Assembly (NCBI GenBank): GCA_018673915.1
Contig: JABHBK010000067.1
Coordinates: 187,292-251,291 of the forward strand
Direction of reading: 5' to 3'
Length of the DNA: 64,000 bases
Source of the DNA: Nitrospina sp.
GTDB lineage: Bacteria; Nitrospinota; Nitrospinia; Nitrospinales; VA-1
The notes beneath the pieces are model-generated. The model was not told the DNA's origin and ran no database searches. It was given only the letters and a program-made list of their open reading frames with translations. Positions 29,325-40,200 of this stretch are shown here, in pieces; the stretch's first letter is position 1, and the number at the start of each line of letters is the position of its first letter. The position numbers and the translations under genes are program-made.

Positions 29325-31475
29325 ATGCCACCTGTGGAAACCGTATTGCCTCATAGATCTGATAATCCAATTTTGAAGCTGGTCTTATTTTTATTACTCA
29401 CTCAGGTCTTCTGGTTCCCCAATCAAGCCAAAGCGACTAATCAAGCCACCATAGACAGAACAAAAAAAATTGTCATGATGTTGAATATAGCCGCCAAAGA
29501 ATTTGAAGAAGGTGTGGTAGACGGAAAAATTGTCGTTGCTCCAGAATATGAAGAAAGCCAGGTATTTTTGCAACAGGCGATCGAAAGATTTGAACGGATA
29601 TCACCAGAAATATCAGATCCTCTGAAAGCCGAGGAAATTAAAAAGCGATTCATCAATATGATGGCTTTGGTCAAAAGCAAAGTTGATTCCCAAAAAATAT
29701 GGGAGGAAGTCAATGCAATCAATTCAGAGTTGTTAACAACTTTTAATATTGAAATCAATAAAACACCTATTACGCCGGTATCTCTGACTAATGGGGAAAA
29801 AATATTTGAAAATAATTGTTCGGTTTGCCACGGTCTAAAAGGGAATGGTGATGGCCCCATGGCCAGCCAATTTGACCCCTCCCCTGCCGTTTTATCCAAT
29901 CCAAAACTTACTGGGGACGCAAACACTACAGCTTACGATAACTTTGAAGTAATTAATGTTGGCATTGCTAATACCGCGATGATTGCATGGGCTGGACTTC
30001 TCTCGGAAAACCAAATTTGGGATGTTACCTATTACCTCAGAACATTTTCCAATGCAAACTTACAGCTCCCTCCCGTAAACCTTGATTTGGCTGCTATAGA
30101 GTCTTCAGAGGATATTGGCCTAGCCGAGCAGGTTGTGAACGAGGTCAGAGAAGTTCTTGACAGAAGTTTAGTCACCTATAAAACAGGCCAAGTAGAAAAT
30201 GCCGCAGAATTGGCTTTTGATGCATATCTAGCGTATGAAAAAATTGAGTCGAATCTTATTACTAAAGACCGAGACCTGGGAGTGAATCTGGAATCGGCCT
30301 TTAGTCGCTATCGGGGAGAAATAAAACGTAACGCGCCTTTGGAGCAGGTGGAATCCCTTCATAAAGAAATTAACCTGAATCTTTTAAAAGGTTTGGAACT
30401 ACTCAAAAATGAAGTCGGTTTTACGGGTATGTTCTTCCAGTCTTTCTCCATCATCGTTCGTGAAGGCTTTGAGGCGATTCTTATCATAGCAGCGCTTATC
30501 GCATTTTTAGTTAAATCACGCAATCAGGCTCGGGTTAAATCCATTCACATCGGCGTTGTGGTGGGCATTCTTGCCAGTTTTGCAACGGCCTATATTATTC
30601 ATGAAGTTCTTCACCTGAGCATGGCGAGTCAGGAAGTTCTTGAAGGCTGGATCATGCTGATAGCCGTTGCTGTCCTATTCTCAGTCAGTTATTGGTTGGT
30701 ATCTAAAATTGATAACAAAAGGTGGCAGGAATACATAAACAAACAAATGCGCGGAGCCCTGTCCAAGGGAAATACTTTCACCTTAGGAGCAGTGGCATTC
30801 ATATCAGTTTATCGTGAAGGATTCGAAACCGTTCTTTTTTATAAAGCTCTCTTCTTATATGCCGGTGATTCTACAGGAGGGATCATACCTGGGTTTCTGG
30901 CCGGTTGCGTAGTTTTGGCATTAATATTCTACTTGATCAACACATTGGGAATGAGAATTCCTATTAAATGGTTTTTTGGGTTCACCAGTGTACTGCTGTA
31001 TTACATGGCGTTTACTTTCATGGGAAAAGGAATTCATGAATTACAAATGGGCGAGCAGATTTCCATGACATCCGCAGATATTTTACCCAGTCTTTCCTGG
31101 CTAGGCATGTACCCAACATGGGAAACATTCATAGGCCAGGCAGTGTTGTTTGCGGCATTTGTTTTTGCACTGGTTTACACTTTTATCATTAAGGCTGAGC
31201 TGGGTGCCACTCAATTAAAAGAAGAAACCTCTCAACTACAAGGCAACATCACCCAAGTGCATGACCTGGTAGAACATATTTCTCATCATGCAAAACGTTG
31301 CGAAGTATTCTTAAAAGATACTCCCGATCAGGATTTGCAGGAGCTTTCTGGACATTTAAAAGAAATAGATATCAAGATCCACGAACTTTTTGGGCATGTA
31401 AAATACGTGGAAAACCAACTTCAAGATGAGTATGAGAAGCTGGCCAAGAAGGCCTTTGAGGCCAAACAAAATTAG
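29325..31475 (+). CDS. Cytochrome c-FTR1 fusion, iron permease family
   Basis: Signal peptide; haem motif CSVCH; two REGFE motifs ([37 protein letters not shown]); polytopic; His/Cys helical C-terminal tail. Confidence 0.9.
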   Translation: MPPVETVLPHRSDNPILKLVLFLLLTQVFWFPNQAKATNQATIDRTKKIVMMLNIAAKEFEEGVVDGKIVVAPEYEESQVFLQQAIERFERISPEISDPLKAEEIKKRFINMMALVKSKVDSQKIWEEVNAINSELLTTFNIEINKTPITPVSLTNGEKIFENNCSVCHGLKGNGDGPMASQFDPSPAVLSNPKLTGDANTTAYDNFEVINVGIANTAMIAWAGLLSENQIWDVTYYLRTFSNANLQLPPVNLDLAAIESSEDIGLAEQVVNEVREVLDRSLVTYKTGQVENAAELAFDAYLAYEKIESNLITKDRDLGVNLESAFSRYRGEIKRNAPLEQVESLHKEINLNLLKGLELLKNEVGFTGMFFQSFSIIVREGFEAILIIAALIAFLVKSRNQARVKSIHIGVVVGILASFATAYIIHEVLHLSMASQEVLEGWIMLIAVAVLFSVSYWLVSKIDNKRWQEYINKQMRGALSKGNTFTLGAVAFISVYREGFETVLFYKALFLYAGDSTGGIIPGFLAGCVVLALIFYLINTLGMRIPIKWFFGFTSVLLYYMAFTFMGKGIHELQMGEQISMTSADILPSLSWLGMYPTWETFIGQAVLFAAFVFALVYTFIIKAELGATQLKEETSQLQGNITQVHDLVEHISHHAKRCEVFLKDTPDQDLQELSGHLKEIDIKIHELFGHVKYVENQLQDEYEKLAKKAFEAKQN

Positions 31476-31483
31476 GCGTTCCC

Positions 31484-33025
31484 TTGAATATTCGCTTATT
31501 TAAAAATACACGTGTCATCCACAAATGGGTTGGAATCCTTTTTGCCGTATTTATACTAATTCTTTCAGTTTCCGGCTTTCTATTAATGCACCCGGAAGAA
31601 TTTGGAATTGAGAAGGCCCAAATTAGCGGAAAATATTTACCTGCTAAATATTTCAAAGTCCATCAAGCCCGCCGTCGTATTCAGTCCCTGATTACACACC
31701 CCACTGACAAGCAGACTATATATGCAGGAACGGATATCGGGATTTATAGATCTCAGGATGGCGGCAAAACCTGGCTTCAAACCAATCAAGGATTGTTTGA
31801 CCAGGATATTCGTTCCCTTGTCATTGATCCTAAAAATTCCAGCACAGTTTATGCAGGGACCGGTCACGGCATATTTAAATCTGAGGATGCTGGGAATACT
31901 TGGAGCGACTGGTTTGATGAGTCAGCGGGTTTAACCCATTCCGGAATTCATGAAATTATTCTACATCCTGTAAATCCGGAAATTCTATTTGCCGCTACAG
32001 ATGGGGGAGTTTACCAATCTCTTGATGCCGGGGAGAGCTGGGAAACGGTGTTTTCTGGGTACTCGATCAACCTTATAGAATTTTCTGCATCCAACCCAGA
32101 TATCCTTTATGCTTCCGGAGCAAATGGGATTTTTCGTAGCAAAACTCGAGGGCAGGATTGGACTCGAGTCTGGGAAAATGTATTGCCTCCCGTAAGCCAG
32201 TTGATATCCCTCAATACCGACCCTGAATTTCTCTATTCCGGCACACAGACCGGGCTTTACAAGTCCTTTAATGGGGGCCGGAACTGGGTTCAAGACCCTG
32301 CTTTCAAGAGAATTCCTCTCAACGCAATTTTTGTAAACTCGTCTAACCAATCAAAAATTTATGCAGGCAGTGGAGCAAAAATTTTTTCAAGCAAGAATGG
32401 TGGAGATTCATGGGAAAACCTTTCCTCTCTCACTCAAATAATTAATGAGGATTCAGGAACATCCATTGACATTAAAATTAATAAGATCGTCAGTTTAGAT
32501 AAAAAAACTTTATTCGTAGGCACATCATCGGGACTGTATTTTTCTGAAGATGAAGGCGAGGTTTGGAAGAATATAGATTTGAGTGGAGCCGCCAATCAAC
32601 TATCGCCCGATGAAATGAAAATGGATGTTGTGAAACTGATAACCGAGATTCACAACGGGAGATTTTTTGGGTCTTATTTTTTTATGCTGGTAGATTTGGC
32701 AACTATCGGAATTGTGTTCCTGACTCTATCCGGTATTCTGATTGCTTACTACCGAACTAAAGTTAAGAACAGAAAAAAAATAGTGGGAGACCTGGCCGCT
32801 GACCGTGCAATCGAGTTAACTGAAACTACCGATGAACTTTCCAGCGAAAGTCATGAAATTCATGACATGATAGCGCACATCACCGAACACATTGAAAAAT
32901 GCCAATTGGTTTATATGGATCAAGAAAAAAAAGAAATAGAAGAAATCAGCCGACACCTGAATACTCTGGATAAAAAAATGCACCGGCTGATGGAGAATCT
33001 GGGGGAGTTGGAAAAGACCGATTAA
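31484..33025 (+). CDS. PepSY-associated TM protein with seven BNR/Asp-box repeats (beta-propeller)
   Basis: N-terminal VIHKWVGILFAVFILILSVSGFLLMHPEEFG; repeats such as IYAGTDIGIYRSQDGGKTW, VYAGTGHGIFKSEDAGNTW, LYSGTQTGLYKSFNGGRNW, LFVGTSSGLYFSEDEGEVW; second TM and helical tail. TTG start. Confidence 0.8.
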   Translation: MNIRLFKNTRVIHKWVGILFAVFILILSVSGFLLMHPEEFGIEKAQISGKYLPAKYFKVHQARRRIQSLITHPTDKQTIYAGTDIGIYRSQDGGKTWLQTNQGLFDQDIRSLVIDPKNSSTVYAGTGHGIFKSEDAGNTWSDWFDESAGLTHSGIHEIILHPVNPEILFAATDGGVYQSLDAGESWETVFSGYSINLIEFSASNPDILYASGANGIFRSKTRGQDWTRVWENVLPPVSQLISLNTDPEFLYSGTQTGLYKSFNGGRNWVQDPAFKRIPLNAIFVNSSNQSKIYAGSGAKIFSSKNGGDSWENLSSLTQIINEDSGTSIDIKINKIVSLDKKTLFVGTSSGLYFSEDEGEVWKNIDLSGAANQLSPDEMKMDVVKLITEIHNGRFFGSYFFMLVDLATIGIVFLTLSGILIAYYRTKVKNRKKIVGDLAADRAIELTETTDELSSESHEIHDMIAHITEHIEKCQLVYMDQEKKEIEEISRHLNTLDKKMHRLMENLGELEKTD

Positions 33026-33288
33026 TGGATATATCGTTTTTCTTTGCTTTTGGAGTTGGTAGATAAAGCCTGATCGCGATTGAGCATATCCATCTTCTTA
33101 TATTCTTCCCAGTTGTCTCGAAACAAGTTGAAGCCAACATAGTCCAAGGCTTGCATGATTTCAAGTTCTGAGATCTTACCTTCGCCGCCGTCTACATCAC
33201 GAATCGCCTCTTCCAACTGTTCGCATAGGCCAGCAAACCGCTCTTCATCCTCAAACATCATAAAGTCTTTCATAAAATCAAAGGTCAT
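33022..33288 (-). CDS. Hypothetical protein
   Basis: Intact 88-aa ORF with acidic MTFDFMKDFMMFEDEERFAGLCEQLEEAIRDVDGGEGKIS; plausible start. Confidence 0.55.
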   Translation of the reverse strand: MTFDFMKDFMMFEDEERFAGLCEQLEEAIRDVDGGEGKISELEIMQALDYVGFNLFRDNWEEYKKMDMLNRDQALSTNSKSKEKRYIH

Positions 33289-33302
33289 TCTTGTTTCTCT
33301 CT

Positions 33303-33977
33303 TTAGTTTGAGTGATTCGCTAAATCAATATTGTCTATATTAGAATAGTTTTTATTAACTGCAAACATAAATTCTTCAATATCTTTTTGCATGGCATTAT
33401 ATTCCCGGTTTGCCATTCGGCTTAGAGAAAATATCGAACCCCCTAAAGCCACGGCAGAGGCTCCAGCAGAAAAGTATTCTGAGATATTCTTAGGCCCCAC
33501 ACCCCCCACTGCCATTAGCTTGATTTGCTCAAACGGGCCTTTTAAGACTTTAAAATAACTTGGCCCCATTTGTGAGGCAGGAAAAACTTTTACCATTGTC
33601 GCGCCTGAACTCCAGGCTTTTGCAATTTCAGTAGGAGTAAGAGCACCAGGGAAAAAGGCAAGATTATTCTTAACGCAGTACTCGGCAACGCTGTCATTCA
33701 AGTCTGGAGCCACAATAAATTTTGCTCCAGCATCCACGGCCCTCTTGGCTGCCTCAGCGGATAAAACTGTTCCAGCACCTATACAGAAATCGGGAAACTG
33801 CTCGACAGCCTTTTTGATTAGGGGAAACGCACCAGGGGTATTGAGCGTGATCTCAAGAAAACGGAGTCCTCCTGAGAATGCTGCTTCCAGCACACCGGCA
33901 AGGGACACCTCATCAACCCCGCGGAGGATACCCACAACAGGTTTTTGCTCAAAAAGAGTTAAATCAAATCCTGCCAT
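33303..33977 (-). CDS. KDPG/KHG aldolase-like
   Basis: KPVVGILRGV, LEITLNTPGAFPLI, IGAGTVLSAEAAKRAVDAGAKFIVAPDLN, GVGPKNISEYFSAGASAVALGGSIF. Confidence 0.9.
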   Translation of the reverse strand: MAGFDLTLFEQKPVVGILRGVDEVSLAGVLEAAFSGGLRFLEITLNTPGAFPLIKKAVEQFPDFCIGAGTVLSAEAAKRAVDAGAKFIVAPDLNDSVAEYCVKNNLAFFPGALTPTEIAKAWSSGATMVKVFPASQMGPSYFKVLKGPFEQIKLMAVGGVGPKNISEYFSAGASAVALGGSIFSLSRMANREYNAMQKDIEEFMFAVNKNYSNIDNIDLANHSN

Positions 33978-33984
33978 GAAAGGT

Positions 33985-34935
33985 TTAGACGTTGGCTTCT
34001 GAAGTTAGTTTCTCATAGAAATTCAGGTATTCATCTTTTTGATCAGAGTTTCTGATCTTCATTCCTGCACGCGGGTGCAAGTCCAGAATTCCTGTAATCA
34101 TATAAGGAATGGTATAACCCCACTCAATACTGTTACGTAATTCCACAAAGTCACTTTCCAATACTTCCAGAATGGGTCGGATATCAAATTTCGGATTCTT
34201 CAAAAATCCTAACAACAATTCCAGCGGACAGTTTCCAGCCGCTCTTCCAATTCCCCAAATAGTCCCATCCAGATAGTTGATATTCTGGATAACCGATTCA
34301 ATGGTGTTAGCAAATGCCAGTTGCTGGTTGTTGTGTGCATGAATTCCAAGTTCTCGACTGGGAAGTGCCGCTCTATATTTTTTGGCCAGATAAGCTATCT
34401 GCTCTGAATATAATGCTCCAAAGCTATCAACCAGATAAACAACATCAACAGCACTTTCTTTTTCAATCTGCTGCAGTGCCTCGTCCAACTCTGGCTCTCG
34501 AGAATGTGATACAGCCATAATATTAATAGTGGTTTCATACCCTTTAGCATTAAACGTATTGACCAGATCAATGGCCTTGTCAATATCCTTAACGTATGAG
34601 GCAACCCGGATCATGTCCACATAACTTTCAGATTTTGGAATCAAGGCATTAGGATCAAAACGTCCGATATCGGCCATGACAGATAATTTACAATTTGGCT
34701 CGGTATCCCCAATAACATTTTCCAGGTCTTTTTCAGAGCAAAATTTCATTGGGCCAAATTCGCCACGCTTAAACTGATTTTCATCGGCTTTATATCCTAG
34801 CTCGATGTAGTCAACGCCTGATTTATTAACTGCTTGGAAAACTCGGCGAACTAAATCATCGCTAAACAAATGATTATTCATCAAGCCACCATCACGAATT
34901 GTGCAATCTAGTACTTTTATTTCTTTTCGGAACAT
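33985..34935 (-). CDS. HMGL-like / 4-hydroxy-2-oxovalerate-type aldolase
   Basis: IKVLDCTIRDGGLMNNHLFSDDLV, VYLVDSFGALYSEQIAYLAKKYR, GIHAHNNQQLAFANTIESV. Confidence 0.88.
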   Translation of the reverse strand: MFRKEIKVLDCTIRDGGLMNNHLFSDDLVRRVFQAVNKSGVDYIELGYKADENQFKRGEFGPMKFCSEKDLENVIGDTEPNCKLSVMADIGRFDPNALIPKSESYVDMIRVASYVKDIDKAIDLVNTFNAKGYETTINIMAVSHSREPELDEALQQIEKESAVDVVYLVDSFGALYSEQIAYLAKKYRAALPSRELGIHAHNNQQLAFANTIESVIQNINYLDGTIWGIGRAAGNCPLELLLGFLKNPKFDIRPILEVLESDFVELRNSIEWGYTIPYMITGILDLHPRAGMKIRNSDQKDEYLNFYEKLTSEANV

Positions 34936-35348
34936 GCTGTTATATCTCCCAACCAGGATCCATAGATCCTCGGCAAAATGAATTTGGGCAAAAGTTTCAA
35001 CTAATTGGAAGGCTTAATTATATTTCTTATATAGGTTTTGGTCAATCAGATAATTCCAATTGAACCCAGAAACCGGTATTTACACAAAAAACAGCAGGAT
35101 TAGGAGTTAATTGAGTTATCTCTGTACTCCCACTTTTTGATTCTTATTGAAAACTCACATTTCCCCTCAATTTTAAGGACCCTATCAATCCCAGTTGTTC
35201 GATTTATTCTCCCACAAAGCGCATCTCTGCACAGGTTTTAGCAATAACCCTCTGGAAGGAAGCAAAAACCCAAATATTTTTCAGTTTATAATATATAATT
35301 GGCTTGTAATCATGATAGTTATTACATTTGGAATTTTGGAGACAGTAA

Positions 35349-36083
35349 ATGTTAAAAGGTAAGACCGTTTTAATCGCAGAAGATGATTCGACCATGCAAA
35401 TGTTTGTGGGTGGCATATTGAGACAGGAGCTTAATTGCCGCAACTTAATCACTTGTACAAATGGGCAACAGGCTTTAAACGCTTTAAGAAATCCGGAACA
35501 AAAGTCCGCTATTGATCTAATTCTATGCGACTGGGAAATGCCAGGTGCCAATGGGGATGAAATTCTTCTTCATGTAAGGAAGGATAAGGATATCCGTCAT
35601 CTTCCTTTCATAATGACCACCTCGCGCTCCGAAAAGGAAGACTTGATAAAAGTCGTGAAACTGGGAATCAACAATTATCTGGTTAAACCGTATTCCGCAG
35701 CAGACCTTATGGATCGAATCAAAAAAGTAATGGAAACAACTAAAGAAAAAGTTAAAAAGAAAAAATTTAGCAAAAACACCGCTCTTTTAGTAAGAATTAA
35801 ATTCAAAGGTGCAGAAGAAAGTTGCAATGGGACTTTAAATGAAATTTCTTTAGAAAAAGGCCTAATTCGATCGCCGCTGCCTAAAGAAGCCCCTCCGGGT
35901 TTATATGAGGAGTTCGAACTTCAAATCAAATTCATAAACGAAGTAATACACCTGAAGGGAGAAATCCGGAATTTGGAACCGGATGTAGAAGATCAATTCT
36001 CAAAGGACTTCGTGATGATTGGATTTAAAATAATAGAGATCAAGGAACCAGACCGAGAGGTTTTAGAACTCCTACTGGCGTGA
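35349..36083 (+). CDS. Response regulator (REC) fused to a degenerate PilZ-like domain
   Basis: REC: VLIAEDDSTMQMFVGG...DLILCDWEMPGANGDEILLHVRKD...NNYLVKPYSAADLMDRI; C-terminal NEISLEKGLIRS...EFELQIKF...VHLKGEIR pattern. Confidence 0.8.
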   Translation: MLKGKTVLIAEDDSTMQMFVGGILRQELNCRNLITCTNGQQALNALRNPEQKSAIDLILCDWEMPGANGDEILLHVRKDKDIRHLPFIMTTSRSEKEDLIKVVKLGINNYLVKPYSAADLMDRIKKVMETTKEKVKKKKFSKNTALLVRIKFKGAEESCNGTLNEISLEKGLIRSPLPKEAPPGLYEEFELQIKFINEVIHLKGEIRNLEPDVEDQFSKDFVMIGFKIIEIKEPDREVLELLLA

Positions 36084-36129
36084 CAAGGTTATTTGCGGAT
36101 CTAATATATTTTTTTAAACCGGGCAATTC

Positions 36130-37191
36130 TTAATTGCCACCCTCTTCCATACTATCCGAAAACTGATCTTTAATTTTCACAATCTCCGGCAAAATTTTCA
36201 CAAATAAAGGCACTAGTTTAGGGTCAAAATGTTTGCCACTTTCTTGTTCAATCATGTTGACGGCATCTTCAACCGTCCAGGCCTTTTTATAAGGTCTTAT
36301 GGATGTTAAAGCATCAAACACATCAGCAATCGCCACAATACGTCCTTCCAGTGGAATATCTTCCCCCTTCATCCCATTTGGATATCCCGAACCATCCCAT
36401 TTTTCTTGATGGGTGATAGCGATTGATTCTGACATTTTCATTACCTCAGATTCACCACCTGAAAGAATAGCTGCACCCATAGTGGTGTGGGTTTTCATGA
36501 TTTCCCATTCATCATGATCAAGTTTTCCAGGTTTCAATAGAACTTTATCAGGAATACCAATTTTCCCAATATCATGCATGGGGCTGGCATTTAGAAGCAC
36601 TTCACAATAGTGATCATCCATTCCCATTTCTCGGGCTAAAAGTTCACTATAGTGACTCATGCGAATTACATGCATTCCCGTTTCGTTGTCTTTGTATTCT
36701 GCAGCTTTACCTAGACGGCCTACAATTTCCAATCGACTGTCATTGAGCTGTTTCGTCCTCTCCAATACCATCTGCTCTAAATTCTTTTGTAATTCACGCA
36801 ACTCAAGATGTGTGCGAACTCGAGAACAGATTTCTTCCTGTTGAAATGGTTTTGGAACATAATCAATTCCACCCACCTTAAAACCATGAACAATATCTTC
36901 AGTTTCTTTTTTAGCGGTTATAAATATAATTGGGATGTCTTTGGTTTTATCATCTTGCTTCAATCGGGAACAGGTTTCGTAGCCATCTATGCCTGGCATC
37001 ATTACATCAAGAAGAATCAAATCAGGGTTTATTTGAGCAGCTATTTCCAGAGCTTTTTCACCGGTATTTGCAAATGCCAGCTTGTAGCCTTCAGGAGCTA
37101 ATGTTTCTTTCAGTACAGCCAGGTTTGCCGGAGTATCATCCACCACCAGAACACGCCAGTTCGCTGCATCAACCTTTCTTGGCTCATTCAT
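36130..37191 (-). CDS. REC-HD-GYP response regulator (putative c-di-GMP phosphodiesterase)
   Basis: LILLDVMMPGIDGYETC; SPMHDIGKIGIPDKVLLKPGKLD; ITHQEKWDGSGYPNGMKGEDIPLEGRIVAIADVFDALTS. Confidence 0.95.
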   Translation of the reverse strand: MNEPRKVDAANWRVLVVDDTPANLAVLKETLAPEGYKLAFANTGEKALEIAAQINPDLILLDVMMPGIDGYETCSRLKQDDKTKDIPIIFITAKKETEDIVHGFKVGGIDYVPKPFQQEEICSRVRTHLELRELQKNLEQMVLERTKQLNDSRLEIVGRLGKAAEYKDNETGMHVIRMSHYSELLAREMGMDDHYCEVLLNASPMHDIGKIGIPDKVLLKPGKLDHDEWEIMKTHTTMGAAILSGGESEVMKMSESIAITHQEKWDGSGYPNGMKGEDIPLEGRIVAIADVFDALTSIRPYKKAWTVEDAVNMIEQESGKHFDPKLVPLFVKILPEIVKIKDQFSDSMEEGGN

Positions 37192-37253
37192 AACTTCCCT
37201 TTCAAAATCATATTAGTTCTAATAATTTTATTATAAATTCCAATTCGAAACAT

Positions 37254-40200
37254 TCAACCAGGATTAACTTCACCCATTACTTTAATAATACCGTCCATAT
37301 CAAATTGATCGACCATGCTTTGCAAACAGACGGCTAAACCCGGGCCATTTGGGCCACTGTTCTTTACCTGTGGCAGGAGCTCCGCAAGCTCATCCATCAT
37401 GCCCATACTAGCCATTTCTTTAATGGAAGCATGTAGTGTTTCAGGAAGAGTGACGGCCGCAAAGTCAATGTCTCCGACAGCTGGGGTTCCTTCTTGAGTA
37501 ATCTCATATTCATACTCCAAACTTAACAGTCGCGCCATAATTCCCAGAACTTCTTCTCGTATAAATGGTTTCCCAACAAAACCATGCACCCCTTCTTTCA
37601 TATACTGCTCGCGATGATGATCAAATGTGGAGGCTGAAATCATGACAATCTTAATACCGTTCATTCCATGCTCCCCTTGCACTCTTCTTGTCACTTCTAA
37701 ACCATCCATTCCCGGCATGTGGTAATCGACAAAAATAATATCCGGTTTGGATTCACGAATTTTTTCCAGTCCTTCCAGGCCACTCTCGGCTTCAATCGTT
37801 TCCACACCCACTTCCTCCAGGGTTGCAGCCAACACATCAATATTGTCGCGGTTATCATCGATCAACACGGCTTTAACGGAATGTCCCTGGGCCAAACCTA
37901 TGGCTCCGGCTAATTTATTGTCCTTCTCTTTGACTTCCTCTTTCGCGGCAGGAAGGCTTATCGAGAAGAAAAATCGCGATCCTTTATTGATTTCAGATTC
38001 AACTTCTAACTCACCACCCATTGCTAAAACCGTTTTCTTTGCAATCACCAGACCCAAACCGGTTCCACCTTTCTTAATGCCCTCTTCATCCTGCTGAAAC
38101 GATTCAAATATAGACTCCAACTTTTCCGAAGGAATGCCCTGCCCCGTATCCTTCACTTCAAAATAGAACTCATCTCCGGCTAGCGGCATAACCCTTAAAC
38201 TCACACTACCTGATTCCGTAAATTTCACCGCGTTCCCTAACAGGTTCGTCAATATCTGCCTTAATTTTGCGGCGTCCGTATGAACATGAATGTTTTGCCC
38301 TTCATGAACTCCCTCAGACCTTAGTTCCAGCTTCTTTTCCTTGCACTTTCCCGAAAATATCACCAACAGATCCTGGACAAAACTCCCTAAATCAAAATCA
38401 TGAGGATGCAACTCTAGTTTTCCAGATTCAATCTTTGAGAAATCCAATATGTCATTAATAATATCGAGCAAATGTTTTCCAGCACGATGAATAGCTTCCA
38501 CTCCCTTTTTCTGTTTTTCTTTTAACTCTTTATCCCGACCCAAAATTTGTGAGTATCCCAAAATCGCGTTCATAGGAGTGCGAATCTCATGGCTCATACT
38601 GGAAATGAAAAGACTTTTAGCCTGGTTGGCCTGCTCTGCAGCCACTCGAGCCTGAATTATTTTATTCTCGGCTTCTATTCGTTTGGTAATATCTCGGCAA
38701 AATGCAGTGAAACAATATTTATCACCTACCTTGCTTGGAGTTATGGTCAGCTCGATCGGGAATTCTTCTCCATTTTTTCGAAGGGCAGTAATTTCTACCC
38801 TAGTGTTCAGTATTGGTCCTTCACCCGTTTCAAGAAAGTGTTTAAATGCTTTCAAATGTAAGTCTCGGAACTGAGGTGGAATTATATAGTTCGACACATT
38901 AAAACCCAGGATTTCCTCTTTGGACCAACCAAATACTATCTCTGCCTGGGCATTCCAGTCTAAAACATTATTTTCATGATCAATCATGATCACTGCATCC
39001 ATAGCGTTGGTAATTACTGAACGCGTCATTTCCTCACTGGCCTGTAACTCACGCGTTCTTTCTTCAATGCGAATTTCTAAATCATCACGGGCTTTTCTCA
39101 GAACTAAGTTGGCCTGTTCACCAATCCATGCACTCAGAGCTGTCAAGACCAGGGAAAAAATAACTATAATACTCAATACCAAAACTATGATATTGCGCAT
39201 GACATAAAATGGGCTGAGAGCCTCTTCCAAATCTATTTCAGTAGCCAATCCTAATTCTAAATTTTCGTCCCACAACCATGTGCCGAGAACTGGAACGCCT
39301 CGATAATCACGATAACCCTGAATATTGATTCCTGATTGACCGGTTGTCGCGCTTTGGGTCATAAGGGTAAGAGGACGACTATTTATAGACTGGGAGCCCA
39401 AGAAGCCGGTCATAAGATTTCCACCGGGGTCGCTCACCCTCACCTTGAGGATTCCACTTTGACCATTGGAAATTAATCCCAATTTTTCTGTTTGTTCTTT
39501 GAATCGGCTCTCCGTAATAAGATATCCCTCTTGGTTGAAGGCATAAGTTTCGCCGCTTTCGCCAATGCGTCCGCCCTGTGCTAAGCGGGTGAAATCTCGA
39601 AAAGGATCTATACGTAGAGCAACAGCCGCAATTATTTTATCTTGAGCATTGCGTATGGGACCAACGAAAAACATAGCTGGAACTGATCTCTTTTTATTTT
39701 CTGACTCATCCGATAATTTTATATAAGATTTAATCGGCGGAATAAAAACCATCTCTCCCTGTAACGCACGCTTCACCCGTTCTTTATCCTGTTGGGAAAT
39801 TTGATTGATCAACCTTAGTTCATCATTCTTATGTGCACCAATAACAAAAAAGTCGGGAGAAATAACTAAGAAACCCTCGTTGAGAGAAGTCGATAACCGG
39901 GAATTAAAAAACTCTCGTAAAACTTGCTGGGCGTTATTATTAGCTAATTCGTCTTCATCTCGGGGAACAGACAAAAGAGCTTCTATAGGCTCTAAAATTT
40001 CAGGTTCCATAATTAGCTGCGCAAGAGATCTTTTGTTATTGTCCACCCAGATTCTTAAAGAATCCTGAGTCGATTTTAAAACAATGCCCAGGGTGACCCC
40101 AATATCCCTGCGAATACGTTGATCGACATGATTTATCGCCATCCAGGCTAATATGATTGTCACGGCCAGAAATAGTCCAATTATGCCAACACCTATTCTG

